Positions 1 to 7,855 of a stretch of DNA of 14,946 nucleotides are shown piece by piece. The stretch spans positions 1 through 14,946 of the forward strand of contig NW_020167590.1 of assembly GCF_001641265.1 (NCBI RefSeq), read 5' to 3'. The position numbers were made by a program, and so were the translations under genes. Under the pieces are notes generated by a model that saw nothing but the letters and a program-made list of their open reading frames with translations, did no database searches and was not told the DNA's origin. The stretch is from Pseudogymnoascus destructans. Taxonomy: Eukaryota > Ascomycota > Leotiomycetes > Thelebolales > Thelebolaceae. The first letter of the stretch is position 1. Each line of letters starts with the position of its first letter.

Positions 1-393
1 TCCGAATCGTCTCCGTGAACGGAGCGTTTCTTGTTATCATAATGTTGGCTGGTAATTGCGTCCGGAACAACTTTGTTTGTTGTGCGCGTCGGAAGGTGCT
101 TTGTTTGCCACCGTAGTCGTCCCGAGGTGGTATCGCGTTAGGGTCTGTGTGGCATGCAAAACTGGAGTTCGCTTTTGTTGGATCTCACATTCGTTCTTGG
201 GGTCCGAAACAGTACCGGAAGGTGTCCGCTACACGTTTGACTAGAATTTCATAAAACGTGAAAGAAGAAGTGGCCGCGCTAACCTGATTCAGCGTTTATT
301 GTTGTAAGCCAACATTTGAGTATTCCGCTTCGCCCACTTCCTCTTGTTTTTACCTTACAACAACAACACCAGCAACCCTCCCACCCGAGACCA
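1..393. other. Non-coding left edge, probable promoter/leader of the gene at 539
   Basis: I see no convincing gene here. The short open frames have no recognisable protein. From about 349 to 393 the plus strand becomes CAA/CCA-rich, as fungal 5' leaders often are, and it ends at a strong donor (GTAAGT, 394-399). That donor can pair with an acceptor at 521-523, which is preceded by a GCTGAC branch-like hexamer. This would give a 130-base intron in the leader of the gene starting at 539. The 3' LTR of the chromovirus would be expected on this side, but I could not recognise one. Confidence 0.4.
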
Positions 394-538
394 GTAAGTG
401 GCCCCTCCCGTCCGTTTGTTTATGATACTGATAGATTGTATAGTATACTCCAATCCAAAAAGTAGGTGATGAGGGCGCATTGGCACAGTGTTGATAACTT
501 GTGCTGGGCTGACGGAATCACAGATTCCAAATTTGAAG

Positions 539-1082
539 ATGCCGGTTCCCACCCCCTCCGGGGCTCTTACTGTCGCCTTCCATGTGCTCTGTTTGCGCTG
601 CCTTCGGGCCAAAGCCTGTGGGATCCAGTCCCATGACTGCGTCTAGTCCCCGACCAGTTCAAAGTGTGGGTACTGCACGTCGCAGCACTCGCCTTGCGTC
701 CTGGTAGGTTTTCTTGTGGGGTTCGGTGTTTGGTTTGGCTGGCCGTTGCTGACTTGGTGAAAGCTGCCCTGGTTCCTTGGGGAAGAGTTTGCGGCCCTCC
801 TGGCTGCCCAGAGCATGCACAAGTTCCGCTCCGAGGCGGAGCGTGACCTCTACGAGGAGCGCGCCACTCGGGCTGCCCTTGAGTTGGGGCTGGCCGTGAG
901 TAGACCCCCTTCCCCTTGTGACTCGGTGTGGTTCCGATGCTGACTCTGGGCAGCAAATTCGGTCATCGCTGCGCCGTCTCCGACGGAACAGGAGAGCGTT
1001 CCTGCTCTCTTGGGGGAGTTGGTGGCTGCTGTGGGCAAACTGCCCACCGCTGCCGCTCCCGTGGTTGCTCCTACTCGGGTGA
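539..1082 (+). pseudogene. Spliced gene remnant: zinc-cluster-like Cys motif plus charged helix
   Basis: I do not recognise this gene as a named family. Exon 1 (539-703) starts MPVPTPSGALT and has seven cysteines: C18-x2-C21-x5-C27-x6-C34-x8-C43-x2-C46-x6-C53. Apart from the extra C34 this resembles the fungal Zn2Cys6 DNA-binding cluster. Intron 1 (704-763, GTAGGT...AAG) leads in phase 0 to exon 2 (764-895), residues 56-99, a charged, helix-prone stretch (SEAERDLYEERATRAALELG). Intron 2 is 896-953 (GTGAGT...CAG). All candidate introns, including a leader intron at 394-523, carry GCTGAC just before the acceptor. One in-frame TAG (644-646, codon 36) breaks exon 1 and could come from CAG by a C-to-T change. 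After intron 2 the in-phase frame stops at 1080-1082, while another frame reads as better protein (VPALLGELVAAVGKLP) to 1309, suggesting a one-base indel. Its 3' end faces the chromovirus pol end at 1306. It may be a passenger of that element or an unrelated neighbour. Confidence 0.45.
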
Positions 1083-1090
1083 TGGAAGGA

Positions 1091-1116
1091 GGGAGGGGGA
1101 GGATGGGGAAGTTGGG
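1091..1116 (+). other. Potential G-quadruplex
   Basis: Four runs of three or more G (1091-1093, 1095-1099, 1104-1107, 1114-1116) are separated by loops of 1, 4-5 and 6 bases, which fits the usual G3+N1-7 rule. It lies in the G-rich tail of the zinc-cluster-like gene remnant. Whether it folds in vivo is unknown. Confidence 0.4.
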
Positions 1117-4100
1117 CGGCCTATGGGGCCTAGGTGGGGGAAGACCTTGTGTCGGAGGGGACTCGGGCCTGGCCCTTCGCGTGGGGTCACTTCGACCCTT
1201 CATCTCTCATGGTGGTAGCCGCTTGTTGCGACGCGGTGAGACGTTTGGGAAGGGTGACTCCCGCAAGGGTTACGGTGGTGAGTGCGCCCTGGCTCGAGGG
1301 TATATTTAGTTTAGAGTCGCAGACAGCAATGACTCTGTTTCTTCCGCTTTGTCTTTCCCTCCGTGATCGTAGTTTTGTTCCTTTCCCGTCTCCCCTGCCG
1401 TAACAACTCCTAGTAGTTCGTGAGGTGGACCTGGTAAGTCTGGGTATTCCGTATGAAACTCTCTGAGTTTCTGGGGAGAGTTCATGAAGTTTGACGCTGG
1501 GTACCACTCTGGGTCCGGATCGTATCCGACCCAACTAACCCGGTATTGTAGTTGCTTCTGGTGGACCTTACGGCGAGGATCTTTTCCACTTCCCATTCCT
1601 CTACGCCATCTATCACTTCGCTGCTAGGCTCAGGCGGATCCTGACCAGGTAGGGGATTGTTCGGATCCTTCATAAGTACGTCTGGTGAGAACACATCGTG
1701 TATTTGAGAACCGCTAGGTAGTTCCAATCGAAATGCGTGCCCAATCCGTTCCACCACCGTATATGGTCCGACCCATTGTTGGCCCAGCTTGCGGCTAGGA
1801 CGAGAGTTTTTCAAATTTTTGGTCGATAGGTACACTCTATCTCCTACGTCCCTTCGGCGTCGATTCGCGTGCTTAGACATTTCCTCTTGTGCCTTTGCCA
1901 TGTTTTCCTTTGCGTGGACCCATGCGGTATGCATTCGGTCTGCCACCGCCTTGGCTTCCTCTCGGTTTAGGGTCTCCGGGGGTTGGTGCTTTTCGGAGTA
2001 TTCCAATCCCAACTCGTACGCGGATCGGTTCCGTACTTGAGTCGGTAGGGGGTCATGCCAATGGATGCGTGGGGGAGTGTCATTTGCACGCGGTCCATTA
2101 TGGGGATGAGCTCTCCAGTTATCCTGATAATAGGATACGAAGGGCCTCAGTCTCTGATCGATGTATCGTTCATGATTTCCGTCTGCCCGTCGGTCTGCTT
2201 ATGATAGGCCGTTGACAGCTTAACCTTAACGCGATAATTCGACAGAACTCTTGCCAAAAGGATGATACGAATTGGGGTCCGCGGTCGCTTACAATCGACT
2301 CCGGAGTGTGTCCGAATCGGTATATCCATTCGATGAACAATTGCGCCATCTGCGGGCAGTTATGGTCTTGTAGCAAGGTATTGTCACTGAACTCTTTCTG
2401 AGTCGGTCCATAAACACTAAGATGCTATCGTATCCATGCTTGTCCCTTGGGAACTCCTTGAAGTCCATGGTGAGGTGTTGCATAGGGTATTTGGGTACGG
2501 GTAGTGGGTGTAGAAATCCTTGTTGCTTAGTGACATTGGTGTGAGAAAGCCGGCATGTCACGCAGTTTCGTACATACCGCAAACAGTCCGCTTCCATCCC
2601 GACCCAATGATACTTTGGGGCGAGCAATTGGTAGGTTTTCCTGCCACTTGGATGTGCTGATGACACTTGATCGTGCGCTTCCCGGATCAGTTTTGTACAT
2701 AGGTCAGTGTGGCGATTCACACATAGGCGGCCTTTGTACAGGAGGAGCTGGTCGTTCATCGCGAATCCGTCCGGTAGGGGTTGTTTCGCGCGAGTCTCGG
2801 TGAACGACTTCCAATTGTCCGCACATAGCGCCTCTATTAAATTGAAGGGCACCTGGGGCTTGGGGGTGTCCATCGAATTAATGGATGCTATGTAGCTCTC
2901 AGCGAGTTCGGTGCTGATTCGGGGTGCAGGCGGCTTGGACCTAACAATACCCGCCCTACTATCAAGCTTGACTTTCTGCTGCATTACCAAGTCCTGGTCT
3001 CTTCGGCTCAGAATATCTGCCTTCTGGTTATTTTGCCCGCGGTGTACGTAATGCAGAAGTTGAAGTCGGAGAGTAGCTCCATCCATCAAACCTGCTTCGC
3101 GGTGAAAACCTTGGTAGACATGAATATTCCAGCGAATGGTGGTCAGTGTATACGTCGACTCAGTGGCGCACTGAAGCCAACTCGGGCCTCCATTTTCCGA
3201 AGGCCTTTACTATTGCGAATAGTTCCTTGTCGTGGATCTCCCAATTGATCTCATGTCCGGATAGGACATGACTGTAAAAGCTTACGGGGTACCATCGCTT
3301 GTCAGGGTGTTCTTGAGACAGGACACCAGCTACCACTCCATCAGAGGAGTCGGTCTCCAGCTTCGTAGGCAATTCGGGTTGAAGTGGTGAAGTGCCTGTA
3401 CCGCTAAAAGTTGTCGTCGCAATTCCTCGAACGCATCCTCACATTCGTCTGTCCACCGGAACGGCTCAGAGGGACTAGTGATGGTGGTGAGGGGCTTTGC
3501 TATTTTGCCAAAATTACGAATGAATTGTCTATAGAAGCCACAGAATCCCAGGTAGGACTTACACCATAACAGTGGTCGGTCGGATCCAGTTACGAAGGGG
3601 TTCGATTTTGTCAGGGTCCGCTTCACACCGGAGTAGTGAGAACATAACCCAAGTATTTTGTCCTGGTGACGTTGAACTCGCATTTGTTCAAATCAGCTTG
3701 GAGTCCAGCTTCTCGGAGACGCTGTAGGACCTTATGCACATGGTCTGTGTGTTCCGTAGGGTCCTCTGAATAGATTAGGATATCGTCTAAGTATGCGGTA
3801 TGTCGTCTAAGTATCTGTACGCAGAAGATTTTTGCTTTTGACACCCGTCCTAGTAGTTCGTCGATACGCGGGATGGGGTAGGGATCGTTCCGGGTGAGAC
3901 CATTTAACTTCCGGTAATCGATGCAAAATCTTAATTTGCCATCCGCTTTCTTTACGAATAGGATAGGGGACGCGAAGGGGCTGTTGCTGTTGACGATGAA
4001 TCCCTTTTCCAGGTTTTCCAGCAGGTATTGCTTGGTAGCCTTAAGCTCTTTGGTGCCCTGTCGATATAACGGGGAGAAAGCGTTTGGTAAAGGGGCTTCG

Positions 4101-4676
4101 AGCTGTATCTTGTGGTCGTATATGCGGTGGGGGGGATTCGATCCGATTCCAACTTCGAAAAGACATCGTGTACCTCCGGTGCATATGCGGAAGCTTCTGC
4201 TGGATGAGGCGGAGCGTTTCTTCGTCCTCTACCAACTCCTTTTCATGAATGATCTGATCGATTTCGTAGATGCTAGTCTGAAAAAACTCAGAGTCGTTTC
4301 GCATCATCTCGTGGTGGAAAGCATTTGCACTGATTTCGCATATATGCATGGGCGTAAACCTATGTACTAGGGTTTTCTGCAGTGGAGGTTTCCATTTGGG
4401 TGGGGGAGAAACCTCCTGGTTTCGTAGTGGGTTCGATGGCGTATCGGTGATCTCTTCGTAGTCAGAAGTTATCACTTTCATTTCCATCGACCGTCCGCCT
4501 GCGCGGCGTCTGTCTTCGCGGTGGATTGCGAAATCCCGGCGATTCGCATCCGACTGATATGCAGGATGTTTAATGGACGTTTCGCGTGAGTGGTAGGGCA
4601 AGGTGATCTCCTTGCTCCAGCTAGGAGTCGGCGGGTACTCCTTTGGCCATACTAACCGGCTCTTTGCAGAGTCGAG

Positions 4677-5151
4677 TGTCACGACGGAACAAGAAGGCTG
4701 GCCAACTACAGGACAGGAAGGAGGGAGGTCGCATGAGACCGGCCCTGGTACCTGGAGGGGCAGCGGGGAATAGTAGTTCCGAAAGTATCACGTGACGGAC
4801 TCGCAGGATGATGAGAAGAGTCCTAAGAGTCCAGGACTCCGAGGACTCGAGTGAGTTCCCAGGAGTCCACTAGGCACGTGATGGACTCGCAGGATGATGA
4901 GAAGAGTCCTAAGAGTCCAGGACTCCGAGGACTCGAGTGAGTTCCCAAGAGTCCACTAGGCACGACGCCACTATATAAGTAGATAGTATTTCCTTAGATA
5001 GGAGCTTCGTGCTCAACTCAATACAGTATTTGTTATATACTAGTAACGTGTTACTTGAAGCCTTTGTGTCTGATCCCCTGCCTCCTCTGATAAGTAAACC
5101 TTTACGCAAGAGAACCTCTGTGTCTTCTATCGTTTAGAAGTCAGCGTTACA
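4677..5151 (+). mobile_element. Solo LTR inserted in chromovirus pol
   Basis: A 475-bp segment starts TGTCACGAC and ends GCGTTACA, so its ends form an imperfect short inverted repeat of the TG...CA type. It is flanked on both sides by TCGAG (4672-4676 and 5152-5156), a perfect 5-bp target duplication. Removing the segment and one TCGAG joins the two halves of the pol protein in one frame (LLDSAKSRLVWP across the junction), so the insertion is younger than pol. It has no coding capacity. A TATATAA box (4972-4978) suggests plus-strand transcription, opposite to the host element. This is the structure expected when an LTR retrotransposon is lost by recombination between its two LTRs. Its source family cannot be told from this window. 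Confidence 0.9.
4789..4960 (+). repeat. 86-bp tandem duplication inside the solo LTR
   Basis: Two copies, 4789-4874 and 4875-4960, each begin CACGTGA and end GTCCACTAGG, and are followed by the start of a third (CACG at 4961). They differ at only two positions (4796 C against 4882 T; 4862 G against 4948 A), both transitions. The unit is rich in GACTC/GAGTC words that can fold on themselves. It lies just upstream of the TATA box, where LTR enhancers usually are, so a promoter role is plausible but inferred. Confidence 0.95.
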
Positions 5152-5560
5152 TCGAGTAGTATTCAGAAGCGGCTGAAAAGCTTCTTCCCAATTATCACAT
5201 CTTGTGCTCCGAGGTCCAGGAGTACAAAGGGGCAGTTATATATTCAGCGTCCTTCGACTGTTAAGTGTAACCGAATATACTCCGATATGTGGCCTTGGAT
5301 TTTGCGCTGAAATCCACGTATGGGTACAGAGTAGGGTAGTTTCCATATAGGGCTCTGAAGTGCTTTCGACAGTCGTATTGCAAAAGGCTTGTTAATGACG
5401 AGGTAGCCGTTTGCTCCTGTGTCTGCTAGGGACTTAGTTTGCACCCCGAGTCCATTCATACTCAGGGTCGTGTCGACTAAGAACTGGGTGCCTCCCAGGA
5501 GTTCTCGTAAGTCTAGTCCTCGCAGGTCACATTTGCGTAGACCTAGGAAGGAGCCTTCTC

Positions 5561-6807
5561 CTAGGCCTCGTCATTTTCCTCGAGGGATGCATCCGATTGA
5601 AGTTCCACAGCTTCTTCCCATTGTTCTTCTGCCTCGGGGTCATTACGGTCCATTTCCTTGATAGTGGCGTTAAGGGGGCATTTGTCCTGGAAATGGCCAG
5701 GCTTGCCACACTTGAAACAGTTTCCTGAGGGCGCAGGGACTGCGGTTCTCAGACGTTCCGGTATGGCTGGCTTGGGGAGGAACGCGGTTCGGGGTGAACA
5801 GAGCGGATGTGGCTTGAGTCGGCTTCGACGCTGATGACGCCTTTGCCGTATCCGTGGTACGTGTGGACATCCTTGCGAGAGCGGGTAGAGGATTCAATTC
5901 GTTGTTCCGGCGCCGTTCCTGGTCGAAAGCGGTAAGTTCTCGTACCATGGTCTGGTATTCTCCCTTCCATTGGATTTTGATGATCGCGACGCAGCTGCGG
6001 AATTGAGGAGTCAACTTGTTCCACATGTACCGAAACCATTCCGACTCGGAGACTTGTCCTGTGAGCTGCACTTTGGAAACGAGCCTTGAACTCTGGGAAG
6101 GTTTCACTAGCATGCCCTTTCTCTCCCATTTGCAGGTCGTCGAAGAGGTTCCTGGCCTGTTCCGTCTCATTGCCTGTGAGGTAGTATGAACCTAGTAGAT
6201 CCATCATCTCCTCAGTACTGCGGAACCCATGCGTAGCGGACAGGTATTGGGGCTCTAGGTAGGTCTTCGCCAGGCCGGTCGTAGTTCCCCATATCAACGC
6301 TCTTCTCGAGACGTCGGTAAGGTAGTGGTCCTCATTGACTACGAGTCGATCCCGAATCGAAGCGTTCCATTGTAAGAAGGTATGTTCTACCCCATCGCTG
6401 AGAGGAAGGATTTTCTCAGAGATGGTTGATTTCTTATAGCGATTCGGAGGGTCCTCGGTGTGCATTCGTGATGACCCTGGAATCGAGGGAGAACGAGTGT
6501 TCTGAAGAGGCGGCAATTGAACTGTCTCGGGGGTGTTTCGTGTACGAGGCGTTCGTTGCTCCGTAACTTCTACTGTGGGTATGGGGGCGTCCACCGGCGG
6601 TGTGGACGGGATTCTGGTCTGGGATGCCGACAGGATAACTAGTAGATCCTTGACCTCCTGTATCTGTGCTTCGAGGTGGGCCATTCGACTCGGGATGTCT
6701 TCGGATGGCACAGACGTCGTAGCTGCAGCGGTGGTTTGTCTGGTAGTCATTCTGGGCAGTTGACCGTCATTGTCTTGGGGTATGTTTGATGTCGGCTTTT
6801 TCGACAT
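5561..6807 (-). pseudogene. gag: Chromovirus gag with CCHC zinc knuckle, frameshifted
   Basis: Gag is the retroelement's capsid and nucleocapsid protein. I place its start at the ATG at 6805-6807 (MSKKPTSNIPQ), although the frame is open further upstream to 6993. A polar N-terminus and a short coiled-coil-like segment (MAHLEAQIQEVKDLLV) are followed by the capsid-like core (EKILPLSDGVEHTFLQWNAS through LFDDLQMGEKGH and FPEFKARF). The frame shifts near 6070 and again near 5730. The last part carries a clean zinc knuckle, CFKCGKPGHFQDKC (5678-5719), then an acidic tail ending at a TAG at 5561-5563. The pol frame that follows lies at -1 relative to gag, and the stop is inside an imperfect inverted repeat (5542-5565). 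With its indels this copy cannot make a full Gag. Confidence 0.8.
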
Positions 6808-6993
6808 ATTGCCTCGGGTGTGTATCGGTACCGATACGAAAGAGCTTGACTTCCGGTAGCTCGTAGCTATCAACGCTCTTGTCCACAATTTCCTCTGTGC
6901 TATGAGGGGGTTCTTAAGGATCTCGTATCCTATTTGGCGCCAACGCGTCGGCGACTTTACCAGCTTGTTCTGAAGAATCAAACCCTGATCCAC

Positions 6994-7330
6994 TGGCTGT
7001 CCGTGAGATCTCTGGAATCATGGCTATTTGAAGTCGTCAGGTCTCTCCTCCGAAACATCACCGAGTCACAGTCGATGGTGTAACGGTAGTTCTCCTGAGT
7101 CGTTCCGGTGTGGGATATTATTTAAGTACGGCCGTCCCGGCAGGCGTGATCTTTTTTGTATAATGTAATGACACAGGGCACCCAGCTCACAGTAATAGCA
7201 TATGAGAGTGCGAGTCGGAGGCTAAACGGATGCTATCCTATAGGTCTACTATGAAGGATACAAAAAAGATGAAGAGAGGAACCCCCGTTGAGTCAATTTC
7301 CTTAAGTACCCGAAACGGGTCCGACTCGGA
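6994..7330. other. Non-coding stretch between gag and the next transposon
   Basis: No gene is recognisable. The part next to gag should hold the chromovirus leader, primer binding site and 5' LTR. On the minus strand a TGGATCAGGG stretch near 6995 could be a primer binding site, but I cannot match it confidently to a tRNA and I found no matching LTR on the other side. Most likely this is eroded retroelement sequence. Confidence 0.4.
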
Positions 7331-7389
7331 TAACCTACCCTAATGCTCCCCACGTGACCGTAACCTGCCCGACTCCGATGCTTTCCATC

Positions 7390-7755
7390 ACTGAGGGCTT
7401 TGGCATCCTTACAGACGTGTAATGAATCATAGAGGGTTGTAGCAATTGTTGAGTAGTATTGCTCTTGTTGTTGGTGTGACAAGCCAAAATATGTATAGTG
7501 ACTTGTAGGTTTGAGGAGGAGATTTCTAAGTTTGCTCTTGAGTTTGATAGCAAACTGAGTGCAACGAATGTCAGTATGACATTGGAGAAGGTTGTGAATT
7601 TCAGTATTCCCTGCCTTTTTAACAGTTTGGTGCCATATATATGCAATAGAGTCAGCTGAGATTTCAAGCTTCTTTTCAATCTCTCCATATGATGCGTTCA
7701 TGTATACACGCAAGGTAATAATTGCAGCACGTAGTGGTATTGAGATTTCAGCCAT
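7390..7755 (-). pseudogene. Fragment resembling the N-terminus of a DNA transposase
   Basis: From the ATG at 7753-7755 the minus strand reads MAEISIPLRAAIITLRVYMN, then YGEIEKKLEISADSIAYIW and KKAGNTEIHNLL. This looks like the N-terminal helix-turn-helix part of ascomycete Tc1/mariner-like transposases, which often begin with a similar MAEL...R..I..L pattern. After about 60 residues the similarity fades. No DDE catalytic core is visible and the open frame runs into non-coding sequence at 7249. The pogo/Fot1-type element at 7768-9549 inserted 11 bp upstream of this ATG, separating it from any promoter. It could also be an unrelated small ORF. The family assignment is from pattern memory only. 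Confidence 0.4.
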
Positions 7756-7767
7756 TGTTGAGCATTA

Positions 7768-7790
7768 CAGTCAAACCCCTGTTATAACGA
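7768..7790 (+). repeat. Left terminal inverted repeat of the pogo/Fot1-type element
   Basis: It starts CAGTCAAACCCCTGTTATAA and is an exact inverted copy of 9527-9549. The TA just outside (7766-7767) is one half of the target duplication. Related words (ATCGTTATAACC, TATCGCTGTAACC) recur about 30-50 bp inside and may be subterminal transposase sites. Confidence 0.95.
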
Positions 7791-7855
7791 TGTATTCTGT
7801 CCACCATTTCACTATCGTTATAACCAGTATATCGCTGTAACCAAAATATAATATA

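Larger units (their letters stand above)
1306..5560 (-). pseudogene. pol: Chromovirus pol: protease-RT-RNase H-integrase-chromodomain, broken
   Basis: Reading leftwards, the protease has ADTGANG (catalytic Asp codon 5421-5423) and later LLDLGAQDVIIG. After the solo LTR, pol resumes with DSAKSRLVWPKEYPPT near 4670. RT keeps its N-terminal part and the YLDD box (3782-3793), but the stretch that should hold the first catalytic Asp and the LPFG region is missing between about 3805 and 3830. RNase H shows ETDSSDG (near 3350) and HDKELFAIV. Integrase shows an H...H...CVTC zinc finger near 2550-2680 and the triad Asp 2463-2465 (TMDF), Asp 2284-2286 (SDRGPQF) and Glu 2177-2179 (GQTEI), but the three are not in one reading frame. 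The GPY-like region (WVGPYTVVERIG) is near 1760 and the chromodomain (EWEVEKIL, YRVSWVGY, EWYPASNF) spans about 1640-1440 with a frameshift near 1590. Pol stops at 1306. At least eight frame changes or stops are visible. Confidence 0.85.
1306..6993 (-). mobile_element. Decayed Ty3/gypsy chromovirus (internal region)
   Basis: The minus strand shows, in Ty3/gypsy order, gag with a CCHC knuckle, protease, reverse transcriptase, RNase H, integrase with an HHCC finger and DDE core, and a C-terminal chromodomain. That order and the chromodomain identify a chromovirus, an LTR retrotransposon whose integrase tail is thought to direct insertion to marked chromatin. Every enzyme is broken by frameshifts or stops and the RT core is largely deleted, so the copy is dead. 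A solo LTR (4677-5151) sits inside pol. I could not recognise the element's own LTRs: the 3' LTR should lie below 1306 and the 5' LTR above about 7000. The upstream limit of 6993 is only the edge of the open frame that holds gag. Confidence 0.85.

Noticed and set aside
1..393. Search for the chromovirus 3' LTR
   Set aside because: No segment here matched the region upstream of gag (6994-7250), and no TG...CA pair with a target duplication was found.
567..1203. Long minus-strand open frames (567-956 and 850-1203)
   Set aside because: They are low-complexity Pro/Arg/Ser-rich frames antisense to the spliced plus-strand gene remnant, whose introns and cysteine spacing explain the region better.
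4789..4960. Tandem repeat considered as a CRISPR-like array or minisatellite
   Set aside because: There are only two adjacent copies without spacers, lying wholly inside an LTR with target duplications, so an enhancer duplication is the better reading.
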